From Bacteroidales bacterium UBA2861 (GTDB lineage Bacteria; Bacteroidota; Bacteroidia; Bacteroidales; UBA932): a stretch of DNA of 64,000 bases. The stretch is taken from assembly GCA_002350615.1 (NCBI GenBank), contig DEFD01000031.1, positions 1 through 64,000 on the forward strand, given 5' to 3'. Shown in pieces: positions 23,259-30,996 of the stretch. The position numbers were made by a program, and so were the translations under genes. The notes below the pieces were generated by a model. It did not search any database. It worked only from the letters and a program-made list of their open reading frames with translations, and had not been told where the DNA came from. How positions within the stretch are numbered: the stretch's first letter is position 1; each line of letters opens with the position of its first letter.

Positions 23259-25063
23259 GAGAAAGGTTCGCAAGCGGTTTCGACCCCTTTGTCATCCCCT
23301 TCGTGCTCGGGATGGTTTTCGTGCTGTCCTACTGCCTTTTCGGCATGATCAGGATACTTGTCCAGCTTCCCAAGGCGGACCGCAGAAAGTTCCTTCTGTC
23401 CCTCGTCACCCCGAAAACGCTTCTTAAGGACATCAAGGATATTTTTCTCAACTGCCTGATCCACGTCAAGTTGTGGAAACGCAATCCGGTGCTGGGCTAT
23501 ATGCATTCCAGCATAGCCTTCGGGTGGTTCATGATAATATTGCTGGGACATCTGGAAGTGATGCTTTTCCTGCCGGAGAGGATACATCTGTTCTATTACC
23601 CCATCTTCTTCAATTACTTCGTCGCGGAGACGGAGACGACGCTTCAGGGTGCCGTGCTCTTTTTCCTGATGGACTTCTTCCTGCTGATGATATTGAGCGG
23701 CATAGTGCTGGCCATCATCAAGCGGGTGAGGTCGCGTATCGTCGGCATGAGAAGGACCACGAATCCGAGTTTCCTCGACAGGGTGGGGCTGTATTCGCTG
23801 TGGGCTATCTTCCCGCTGCGTCTGCTTTGCGAGAGCTTCACCGCCCATATCAGCGGCGGAAGTTTTCTTACGCTCCCGATGAACTGGATTTTCAGGCAGT
23901 TCCTTGGCAACGAGCTGAATGCACTGCCTACTTGGTGGGCATACTCCATCGCGCTGGGCGTGTTCATGACGGTGCTGCCTTTCACCCGTTACATGCACAT
24001 TCCTTCCGAAATGCTGCTGATACCCCTTCGCAATGCAGGCCTTCATATCCTGCATCCGAGAAAAGGTTTCGCAAGGGTGCAGTTCTACTCCTGCCCTGGC
24101 TGCGGAGTATGCATAGACGCCTGTCCCATGAGCGTGCGCAAGGAGAACCTGAAGGATTGTACCGTTTATCTTAACAGGCAGTTGCGGCGCGGAAACGAAA
24201 AGCGAATAGAAGAAATAAGCGACAAATGCCTGATGTGCGGAAAATGCACCGCAGTCTGCCAGGTTGGAGTGCAAGGTCCTGAACTCCGTCTTGCACAAAG
24301 GACGATGCGCAACTATGGGGTCAATCCTCATTATTCCGATATCGACCCGGAGCGCTTCCGTGTCGAGGGCGGTTCTGCCAAAGTCCTTTATTTCGCAGGC
24401 TGCATGACGCATCTGACCCCCGGGATAGGGAAGTCGGTTCGTTCACTTCTGGACAAGGCCGGAGTGCCGTTCAAGATGATGGATCCGGAAGGCGGACTTT
24501 GCTGCGGAAGGCCCATGATGATGGCCGGCAGGAAGGAACAGACCAGGGAACTGATACGGCTCAATACGGATATAATCCGCAATTCCGGATGTACTACGCT
24601 GCTTCTCAGCTGCCCTATCTGCTACCGTATTTTCAAAGAGCGTTATTCTTTGGACGGAATCCGTATCGTCCACCACAGCGTATTCTTCGACGAGCTCATA
24701 AAACAGGGTAAGTTGTCGGTGCAACACAATGATTCACTGCGTCTTGCATATCACGATCCCTGCGAACTCGGACGCGGATGCGGCATTTACGACGAACCCC
24801 GTTCCGCAGTGTCCTCGGTGGCCGAGTTGCTTGAAGCCGGAAAGAACCGGGAGGAAAGCATCTGCTGCGGAGGCAGCCTCGGCAGTCTAAGCCTGAACTT
24901 CGAAAAGCGCAAGGACATTACGCTGGCGTCCCTGAAGAACCTTTGTGTGGAGGATCCCGACGGGATAGTCACCGCGTGCCCTTTGTGCCAGAGTACGTTC
25001 AGCAATTATTCGGATATCCCCGTGCAGGACATCGCACAGGTCCTTGACAATGCTTCATCTTAA
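23255..25063 (+). CDS. membrane-bound HdrD/DsrK-like protein fused to an HdrE/NarI-type cytochrome-b domain
   Basis: The 602-residue protein joins a membrane domain (about residues 1-270, five or six hydrophobic segments with conserved His in SSIAFGWFMIILLGHLE and TRYMHIPSEM) to a cytoplasmic iron-sulfur part. That part has two 4Fe-4S motifs (CPGCGVCIDACPM, CLMCGKCTAVCQVG) and two CCG domains (CCGRPMMM with CPICYRIF; HDPCELGRG, CCGGSLGS with CPLCQSTF). It equals DsrM plus DsrK, or HdrE plus HdrD, in one chain. It probably exchanges electrons with menaquinone and reduces or oxidises a thiol/disulfide. It is the last gene of the five-gene operon. Confidence 0.88.
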   Translation: MRERFASGFDPFVIPFVLGMVFVLSYCLFGMIRILVQLPKADRRKFLLSLVTPKTLLKDIKDIFLNCLIHVKLWKRNPVLGYMHSSIAFGWFMIILLGHLEVMLFLPERIHLFYYPIFFNYFVAETETTLQGAVLFFLMDFFLLMILSGIVLAIIKRVRSRIVGMRRTTNPSFLDRVGLYSLWAIFPLRLLCESFTAHISGGSFLTLPMNWIFRQFLGNELNALPTWWAYSIALGVFMTVLPFTRYMHIPSEMLLIPLRNAGLHILHPRKGFARVQFYSCPGCGVCIDACPMSVRKENLKDCTVYLNRQLRRGNEKRIEEISDKCLMCGKCTAVCQVGVQGPELRLAQRTMRNYGVNPHYSDIDPERFRVEGGSAKVLYFAGCMTHLTPGIGKSVRSLLDKAGVPFKMMDPEGGLCCGRPMMMAGRKEQTRELIRLNTDIIRNSGCTTLLLSCPICYRIFKERYSLDGIRIVHHSVFFDELIKQGKLSVQHNDSLRLAYHDPCELGRGCGIYDEPRSAVSSVAELLEAGKNREESICCGGSLGSLSLNFEKRKDITLASLKNLCVEDPDGIVTACPLCQSTFSNYSDIPVQDIAQVLDNASS

Positions 25064-25075
25064 TCTGAAAATATC

Positions 25076-26368
25076 ATGAGAAAAAACCTTCTGCTCCTTT
25101 TGTATGCATTCCTCCTTGCATCCACGACTTTATATGGACAATACGACGGAGTCTGGCAGGAGGTGCGGGAGAACAGACTGCTCGCAAGCGGACAGGACAA
25201 TGTCTATCCCATGCAGAAGCAGAAGCTTACAAGGCGTCCGAGAGGTTACAGGGAGCGTTTTGTGTCCATGTACTCCAGACACGGTTCCCGATATGCCTAT
25301 ACTTCTAAGACCTACGATTTCCTTAAGGAAAACCTTTCGCGCGCTGAACGGGATTCCAATCTTACGGAATACGGAGCGGCCCTTGCCAAGGAGCTGGCTC
25401 CCTTCTTCGAAACCGTCCGCTACAGGGTGGGAGACCTTTCGCCTCTGGGTTGGAATCAGCTTGCATGGATCGCCAGGACCATGAAAGAATCTTTCCCCCG
25501 GGCATTTTCGCGCGGCGCCAGCGTGGATGCATGCGTGTCCCCGTCTATGCGCTCTGCTCTCAGCATGAGTTCTTTCTGCCTCGCACTCGGGCAGGCATGT
25601 CCAGGCGTGCGGATCTATGAGCACCAGAGCATCGAAGACCTTCCCGCCGCACGCCCTAACAGGGGAAATCCTTTCGCCTATGCGGATGCTTACGCCCCAT
25701 TCCCCATACAGGAGAGCCCCGAGCAATTCTGCGAACGCAAGATTGATTATGATGCCGTATTCGGCAAAATCTTCAAGGATCCCTCCCGGGTAGAATGCCA
25801 GGACGGAAGGATCTGGGCTCTGGACTATCTATACATGCTTGTCGCAGGGATGAACAGCCTCCCGCATGAGATAGTGCCCGATGTTTCCGGCATCTTCACC
25901 GCCGAAGAATTCGCTCAGATGTGGGAGGTGGACAATTATCTGCGTTTCAGGGAGTATTATAAGTATCTTTCTACCTGCTGCGCCGTTTACGAAGATATAA
26001 TCGCCAAGGCCGATGCCAGACTGAAGGACAGCAGAAGGGGAGCAGATGTGCGCTTCGGACACGACCACGTGCTGCTGACACTCTACATGATAGCGAATGT
26101 GGAAGGCTATGGCCATTTCCCCGACAAGGCGGACGATGTCGCCCTGTGGTTCAGAAACTATATAACGCCGATGGGCGGCAATATGCAGCTGGTGTTCTAT
26201 ACCCCCAGACGAAGTTCCAAGCCAGTCCTGGTGAAACTCCTTGTGAATGGCAAAGAGTCATTTTTCAGCGGGCTGAAGCCTGTAAAAGGCCCCTATTACG
26301 ATTGGGAGGAGCTCAAAGACTTCTTTGGGAAGCGGATGGATCTGTTCCGTGTCCCGCTTTCCCGATGA
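25076..26368 (+). CDS. secreted histidine-type (MINPP/phytase-like) phosphatase
   Basis: The 430-residue protein has a signal peptide (LLLLLYAFLLASTTLYG) and the histidine acid phosphatase active site SRHGSRY (Arg68, His69, Arg72). The second catalytic motif, RFGHDHVLL near residue 324, supplies the proton donor. That set matches the multiple inositol-polyphosphate phosphatase branch, so phytate or another phosphate ester outside the cytoplasm is a reasonable substrate. It begins 12 nt after the Hdr-like operon and may be transcribed with it. Its last 56 nt overlap the convergent nhaC-like gene, an unusually long overlap. Confidence 0.87.
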   Translation: MRKNLLLLLYAFLLASTTLYGQYDGVWQEVRENRLLASGQDNVYPMQKQKLTRRPRGYRERFVSMYSRHGSRYAYTSKTYDFLKENLSRAERDSNLTEYGAALAKELAPFFETVRYRVGDLSPLGWNQLAWIARTMKESFPRAFSRGASVDACVSPSMRSALSMSSFCLALGQACPGVRIYEHQSIEDLPAARPNRGNPFAYADAYAPFPIQESPEQFCERKIDYDAVFGKIFKDPSRVECQDGRIWALDYLYMLVAGMNSLPHEIVPDVSGIFTAEEFAQMWEVDNYLRFREYYKYLSTCCAVYEDIIAKADARLKDSRRGADVRFGHDHVLLTLYMIANVEGYGHFPDKADDVALWFRNYITPMGGNMQLVFYTPRRSSKPVLVKLLVNGKESFFSGLKPVKGPYYDWEELKDFFGKRMDLFRVPLSR

Positions 26369-27608
26369 GTATCCCGAGAATCGCGCAGATTCCCAGCACG
26401 AAAGGATAGTAGAGTTTCGGAATGATCGCCGCAGCGCTTATCCCGGCAAGGGAGGCTGCCATGAGTAGCTGGGCGCCGTAGGGGAGGATTCCCTGGACAA
26501 GGCATGAGAACGTATCCATGATGCTGGCGACTTTCCTCGGCTTTAGATTGAAACGACCGCAGAGGTCTTTTGCGATTCCGCCGCAGGTGATGATTGCTAT
26601 AGTATTGTTCGCGGTGCAGATATTTGCCAGCGAAACGAGTGCTGCTATGGCGAATTCAGCGGCTCTCGGTCCTTTCAGCCGGTAGGTCAGGGCTGATGCA
26701 AGATAGTCCAGTCCGCCGTTCCTCCGGATAAGGGCGAGCAGGCCTCCGGCGAGAAGGGTGATTATTATAAGTTCCCCCATTCCGTAGATGCCTTCTCCGC
26801 ATGCGACCATCCAGGATGTCCATCCTATCGAGCCGCTGAGCAGGCCTGTACACAGGTTCAGGACCAGGCCGGCCGCGAGGATGCAGAGCACGTGTATGCG
26901 GCAGAATGCCATTATGATGACGCTGAGATAGGGGATCAGCTTCGGGACATCGATGCCGCCGTGCGAGAAGTTTCCTTCGTTCCCCCTTCCTATAAATAGA
27001 TAGATTACAAGGACGATAAGTACGGCAGGCGCGACGATTTTGATGTTCGCGCGGAATTTGTCGCGAAGTTCGCATCCGAGGGCCTGGGTGGATGCTATGG
27101 TGGTATCGGAGATGAACGAAAGATTGTCTCCGAAGAAGGCGCCTCCCACCACTGCGGCGGCGGTAGTCGCCATGTCCATCCCCGTTTCGGCCGCGATTCC
27201 GCTTGCAAGGGGCATTATGGCCACTATAGTACCGACGCTGGTGCCGACCGCGAATGAAACTATGCAGGAGGCTATGAAGAGACCTCCGAGAAGGAAGCCG
27301 CCCGGTATTACGGACAGGGTGAGATTTACCATCGCCTCGATGGCTCCCGCCTGTTTTGCCGTTGCCGCGAACGCACCGGCAAGAATGAAAATCCATATCA
27401 TGAGCAGGACATTCCTGTCGCCGGCGCCGGAGGAGAAGCAAGTGACATTTTCTTTCAGCCCGCCCGGAAATATCAGGAAAGCGTATCCGCAGGCTATCAT
27501 GAAGGCGGCTGAAATGGGGATCTTGTAAAAGTCTTTTATCACTGCGGCCGATATCAGGTAAACTGCCATGAATACCAGAACCGGGCTCAATGTCAGGAAT
27601 TTCTTCAT
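26313..27608 (-). CDS. nhaC: NhaC-family Na+/H+ antiporter
   Basis: The 431-residue membrane protein has about 11-12 hydrophobic segments. Conserved NhaC signatures include SFAVGTSVGTIVAIMPLA and GGAFFGDNLSFISDTTIAS, the latter holding the acidic residues of the transport site. Some family members exchange malate/lactate or amines for Na+, so the substrate is not certain. ATG 27608 begins a normal N-terminal hydrophobic segment; the 13 codons upstream lie in the promoter region. It is divergent from the Trp leader. Confidence 0.87.
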   Translation of the reverse strand: MKKFLTLSPVLVFMAVYLISAAVIKDFYKIPISAAFMIACGYAFLIFPGGLKENVTCFSSGAGDRNVLLMIWIFILAGAFAATAKQAGAIEAMVNLTLSVIPGGFLLGGLFIASCIVSFAVGTSVGTIVAIMPLASGIAAETGMDMATTAAAVVGGAFFGDNLSFISDTTIASTQALGCELRDKFRANIKIVAPAVLIVLVIYLFIGRGNEGNFSHGGIDVPKLIPYLSVIIMAFCRIHVLCILAAGLVLNLCTGLLSGSIGWTSWMVACGEGIYGMGELIIITLLAGGLLALIRRNGGLDYLASALTYRLKGPRAAEFAIAALVSLANICTANNTIAIITCGGIAKDLCGRFNLKPRKVASIMDTFSCLVQGILPYGAQLLMAASLAGISAAAIIPKLYYPFVLGICAILGILIGKAGHGTDPSASQRSL

Positions 27609-27623
27609 AACCAGGCAAAAATT

Positions 27624-27658
27624 GTTGCAAATATAAAAACTATTCATATATTTGCAGA
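27624..27658. promoter_or_regulatory. interlocked divergent promoters of nhaC and the trp leader
   Basis: The plus-strand promoter is GTTG (27624-27627), a 19-nt spacer and TATATTTG (27647-27654). The minus-strand -7 box for nhaC, TATATTTG at 27628-27635, sits directly beside the plus -33. The two boxes lie in a perfect inverted repeat, TGCAAATATA (27626-27635) and TATATTTGCA (27647-27656). Confidence 0.75.
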
Positions 27659-27665
27659 AGCGGCT

Positions 27666-27719
27666 ATGACGAAAATCTCTGCATATTCTGCACTTCGATG
27701 GTGGCGTCTGACTCTTTAA
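27666..27719 (+). CDS. trpL: Trp leader peptide (tandem Trp codons)
   Basis: A 17-residue open frame reads MTKISAYSALRWWRLTL and ends with TAA. Two adjacent TGG codons (27699-27704) lie just before the downstream stem-loops, as in classical trp leaders (the E. coli leader has GWWR). Ribosome stalling at these codons under Trp starvation should free segment 2 of the attenuator. The ATG lies only 11 nt after the -7 box, so the mRNA 5' leader would be very short. Confidence 0.85.
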   Translation: MTKISAYSALRWWRLTL

Positions 27720-27817
27720 CGGTCAGGCTAATGTCATAGTTATCAGGGAAACGGGTGCACACATCGTTTCCAATAATAAGAAGAATACAGCCTGTCCGTG
27801 CCCGGACGGGCTTTTTT
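27708..27817 (+). promoter_or_regulatory. transcription attenuator of trpB (four-segment)
   Basis: Segment 1, CTGAC (27708-27712), pairs with GTCAG (27722-27726). Segment 2, ACGGTCAGGCT (27719-27729), pairs with segment 3, AGCCTGTCCGT (27789-27799), with one central T-T mismatch, to form the antiterminator. Segments 3:4, GCCTGTCCG (27790-27798) with CGGACGGGC (27803-27811), form the terminator hairpin, followed by TTTTTT (27812-27817). The leader peptide stop overlaps the start of segment 2, which is the expected geometry. Confidence 0.85.
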
Positions 27818-27852
27818 GTGCATTATCATTAACAATCAATCATTATATCATT

Positions 27853-29217
27853 ATGAAAACCAAGCGCTTTATCCTCCAGGAATCTGAGATTCCGAAACAA
27901 TGGTACAACATTCTGGCAGACATGCCGAACAAACCGTTGCCGCCGGTGAATCCCGGCACCAAACAGCCTTTGAAGGCTGAAGACCTGTACCCTGTATTCT
28001 GTGAGGAATGCGCCAGGCAGGAACTGAATACCACCGACCGCTTCATCGATATTCCCGAGGCGGTGCTGGAGCAGTACAAGAACTACCGTGCTACGCCTCT
28101 CGTACGTGCATACGGTCTCGAAGAGGCCCTTGGAACTCCAGCCCATATATACTTCAAGAACGAAAGCGTCAATCCGCTCGGCTCCCATAAACTGAACTCA
28201 GCCATCGCCCAGGCCTATTATGCCAAACAGGAGGGCACCACCAATATCACCACTGAAACGGGTGCCGGTCAGTGGGGCGCCGCCCTTTCATATGCCGCCA
28301 AGGCCTTCGGGCTCGAAGCCGCGGTGTATATGGTGAAGATCAGTTATGAACAGAAGCCCTATCGCCGCAGTATAATGCAGACTTTCGGCGCCCAGGTCAC
28401 GGCCTCTCCTTCCATGTCCACCAAGGCGGGGCGCAAGATACTTACGGAGAACCCGACTCATCAGGGATCCCTCGGCACGGCCATTTCCGAAGCGGTGGAG
28501 CTGGCTCTCAATACCCCGCACTGCAAGTATGTTCTCGGCTCGGTGCTGAACCATGTCTGCCTTCATCAGACAGTCATAGGACTGGAAGCTGAAAAGCAGA
28601 TGGAGATGGCAGGGGAGTATCCGGACACTGTAATCGCATGTTTCGGCGGCGGTTCCAATTTCAGCGGCCTGGCCCTTCCTTTCCTGAGGCACAATATCCT
28701 GGACGGAAAGAAAACGAGGTTTATTGCGGCGGAACCTGCATCCTGCCCCAAGCTTACGAAAGGTGAGTTCGCCTATGACTTCGGCGACGAGGCCGGTTAC
28801 ACGCCGCTGCTTGCGATGTATACTCTCGGCCATACCTTCAGACCTGCTAACATCCATGCGGGTGGCCTGCGCTATCATGGCTCCGGTTCGATAGTCGCAC
28901 AGCTCCTAAAGGACGGGTACATAGAGGCGGTGGATATAGAACAGCTGGATTCTTTCAAGGCAGGTGTCCTCTTCGCCCGCAGCGAAGGCATCATCCCGGC
29001 ACCGGAGTCCTGCCATGCCATTGCAGCTACCGTGAACGAGGCTCTCAAGTGCAAGGAGACAGGTGAAGAGAAGGTGATCCTTTTCAACCTTTCCGGACAT
29101 GGCCTCGTAGATATGGCGGCGTATGACCGCTATTTCTCTGGCGACCTTGCCAATTACAATGTGTCCGACGAGGAGATCGCAGCCAACCTTGCTGCCAGCG
29201 GAGTGGTAAGTATCTGA
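27853..29217 (+). CDS. trpB: tryptophan synthase beta chain, TrpB2 type
   Basis: The 454-residue PLP enzyme condenses indole with serine to make tryptophan. PLP attaches to Lys113 in NPLGSHKLNSAIAQ, and the phosphate-binding loop is CFGGGSNFSG. The long N-terminal part (about 80 residues before the fold-type II core) and the sequence TETGAGQWGAALSYA mark the TrpB2 group rather than the TrpA-partnered TrpB1. No trpA or other trp gene is adjacent, so it may work alone, for example salvaging free indole. The attenuator and leader peptide upstream show control by charged tRNA-Trp. A strong hairpin follows. Confidence 0.93.
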   Translation: MKTKRFILQESEIPKQWYNILADMPNKPLPPVNPGTKQPLKAEDLYPVFCEECARQELNTTDRFIDIPEAVLEQYKNYRATPLVRAYGLEEALGTPAHIYFKNESVNPLGSHKLNSAIAQAYYAKQEGTTNITTETGAGQWGAALSYAAKAFGLEAAVYMVKISYEQKPYRRSIMQTFGAQVTASPSMSTKAGRKILTENPTHQGSLGTAISEAVELALNTPHCKYVLGSVLNHVCLHQTVIGLEAEKQMEMAGEYPDTVIACFGGGSNFSGLALPFLRHNILDGKKTRFIAAEPASCPKLTKGEFAYDFGDEAGYTPLLAMYTLGHTFRPANIHAGGLRYHGSGSIVAQLLKDGYIEAVDIEQLDSFKAGVLFARSEGIIPAPESCHAIAATVNEALKCKETGEEKVILFNLSGHGLVDMAAYDRYFSGDLANYNVSDEEIAANLAASGVVSI

Positions 29218-29227
29218 TAATGACACA

Positions 29228-29253
29228 AGAAGTCCCGCCGCGGCGGGACTTCT
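29228..29253 (+). terminator. inverted repeat / probable terminator after trpB
   Basis: AGAAGTCCCGCCG (29228-29240) and CGGCGGGACTTCT (29241-29253) are perfect inverted arms 10 nt after the trpB stop. The T-run is weak (CAAGTTT), so efficiency is uncertain. Confidence 0.65.
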
Positions 29254-29401
29254 CAAGTTTAGGTTAAGTTTTTGGGACGGCGGATTCGGGTTGGCAGTAT
29301 GTTACCGCCTGTCTCCTTTGTTTCTGATGCAAATTTCGTAACAATGTTTTCTCCCTGAAAATAATTGTGACAGGGACGAACACTATGTGACGAAACTATC
29401 G

Positions 29402-29457
29402 ATTTTGGGACTAAAATGCGCATTTTAGGGACAAAATGAGGAAATTTTGTATATTTG
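29402..29457 (+). promoter_or_regulatory. promoter of the LytTR gene with tandem operator-like repeats
   Basis: The -7 box TATATTTG is at 29450-29457. Upstream lie two near-identical 17-mers, ATTTTGGGACTAAAATG (29402-29418) and ATTTTAGGGACAAAATG (29422-29438), with GGGAC 21 nt apart. Further GGGAC copies occur at 29373 and 29274. Direct repeats about two helical turns apart are the usual layout of LytTR sites. Confidence 0.5.
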
Positions 29458-29482
29458 TCACGACAAAAACTGGGATATAATT

Positions 29483-30301
29483 ATGCATACTTTGCCCCCT
29501 ATCATGTTCAAAATGACTACGCGCGTGGTTTACTTTCTCGTGTGCACGTCGTTTTTCTTCCTTTTTCTCATAACATACAATCCGTTCCATCTGGATACGG
29601 TGCTGGACATGGAGGAAGGTCTCTATACCTTCAACGTATCCATCATGACGGCGATAGTCTTCGTGGTGCTTGCAGCCTTAGGGACCGCTTTTCACTTCCT
29701 CAAGAACGCCGGGAAGGTTACATGGGCCCATTTCATCCTCTGGTGCATGGGCGAGGTGGCAATCCTTTCCATGTTCATTTCCCTGTACATTTTCCTCATG
29801 CTGGGGGGCGAGGTGCAATATTTTACGGTGCTTCTTCGCTGCGTAGGCTACTGCTACCTTATCTTCATATTCCCCTATGTCATATTGACCCTGGCATACG
29901 ATATTTCTGCCATGCATATCAGGGAGAGGGAGCGGAAGAACCAGGTGGCGGAGGACGATTCGCTCATACGCTTCTATGACGACCAGAAGCGGGTGAAGCT
30001 GATAATAGCCCAAAGCGCCGTCCTGTATATCAATGCAGACGAAAATTACGTCAATATTTTCTATCAGGAAGGCAGCAGGACCAAGAAATATGTTCTACGC
30101 TGTTCAATGCGTTCCCTTGAAGAAACTGCAGAAAAACACGGCCTCGTGCGCTCACAGCGTTCCTACTATCTAAATCCGAGCCACGTGACAATCCTTCGCA
30201 AAGATGCAGGCGGGCAGCTTATCGCCGAACTCGATGTGGAAGGCCTCCCGAGCATCCCCGTAAGCAAACGCTATCAGGATTCGCTTGCGAAGATGCTGTA
30301 A
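29483..30301 (+). CDS. membrane-anchored LytTR-domain transcriptional regulator
   Basis: The 272-residue protein has four hydrophobic segments in its first ~150 residues (for example VVYFLVCTSFFFLFLITY) and a C-terminal LytTR DNA-binding domain (about 175-272) with YINADENYVNIFY and LVRSQRSYYLNPSHV. It has no receiver domain, so it resembles the membrane-bound LytTR regulators of Bacteroidota whose signal is unknown. ATG 29483 is chosen because the longer frame starts inside the promoter box. Repeats in its own promoter suggest autoregulation. Confidence 0.85.
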   Translation: MHTLPPIMFKMTTRVVYFLVCTSFFFLFLITYNPFHLDTVLDMEEGLYTFNVSIMTAIVFVVLAALGTAFHFLKNAGKVTWAHFILWCMGEVAILSMFISLYIFLMLGGEVQYFTVLLRCVGYCYLIFIFPYVILTLAYDISAMHIRERERKNQVAEDDSLIRFYDDQKRVKLIIAQSAVLYINADENYVNIFYQEGSRTKKYVLRCSMRSLEETAEKHGLVRSQRSYYLNPSHVTILRKDAGGQLIAELDVEGLPSIPVSKRYQDSLAKML

Positions 30302-30303
30302 GC

Positions 30304-30915
30304 CTAAGTCAGGGCGTCCAGGAATTTGACAATCCTGTCCCTTGTGCGTCGGTTGATGCTGAGGTCTTCGGCGCTTGCCCCCTGCGCTATGGTGATGCCG
30401 CCGCAGATGTCGACGCCGGCAAGGGTTTTCCCCTGCAACGCTTTCCTTATCTGCCCGAAGAGTTCTTCGAGGCTCATGCTTCCCTGGTCCCAGTTCGTCC
30501 TTGCATAATCGGGGGAGAGTACATCCAGGTCTATCGACAGGTAAACACTCTCCGAATCTTCTTTCACCATCGGGTTGCGCCTCGCTTCAAGCATCCACGA
30601 GCCGCAGCTGAGGATTTCGGAGCCGAAAGCGTCCGGCTGGTCGTCGGGGTGATTGTCAAAGAGAACGAGACCGGACGGAGATTTGAGATTTCTGAGCCAA
30701 AGTGCTGTCATGTAATGATAATCGCCGCTGTCTATCCAATGGACGGCGTTCAGCGGGCGGCTTGCAAGCATGGAGCATATTTGTTCTTCCGCCGCCGGAT
30801 CGCAGTATCTGCTGGTTCCCTCAAGACTGCGGAAATCAAGTATTTCGCAGCCTTCCGCAGGAAGCCAGTCTTCGTCGTCGAACATGCTGCTGAACTTGGT
30901 AAGGATATGTCTCAT
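30304..30915 (-). CDS. arginase/ureohydrolase-fold protein
   Basis: The 203-residue protein shows the metal-binding motifs of the arginase/agmatinase/formiminoglutamase fold, FDNHPDDQ (D-x-H-x-D) and SIDLDVLSPDY (S-x-D-x-D), plus GVDICGG near the C-terminus. It is much shorter than true ureohydrolases (about 300 residues) and lacks the usual N-terminal part. The final Asp of the third motif reads Ser. Substrate is therefore uncertain. It converges on the LytTR gene with 2 nt between stops. Confidence 0.75.
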   Translation of the reverse strand: MRHILTKFSSMFDDEDWLPAEGCEILDFRSLEGTSRYCDPAAEEQICSMLASRPLNAVHWIDSGDYHYMTALWLRNLKSPSGLVLFDNHPDDQPDAFGSEILSCGSWMLEARRNPMVKEDSESVYLSIDLDVLSPDYARTNWDQGSMSLEELFGQIRKALQGKTLAGVDICGGITIAQGASAEDLSINRRTRDRIVKFLDALT

Positions 30916-30931
30916 TTTGGCCGAAACATGG

Positions 30932-30979
30932 TTTTACTGCGGTAAAATTAGGAATTTTCACAAAATTTACATACTTTTG
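30932..30979 (+). promoter_or_regulatory. -7 box and small palindrome upstream of the 30997 operon
   Basis: TACTTTTG (30972-30979) fits the -7 consensus 17 nt before ATG 30997. TTTTAC/GTAAAA (30932-30937 and 30942-30947) is a perfect 6-bp inverted repeat in the shared divergent region and may be an operator. Confidence 0.45.
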
Positions 30980-30996
30980 TTCAATTTTGAACCCCG

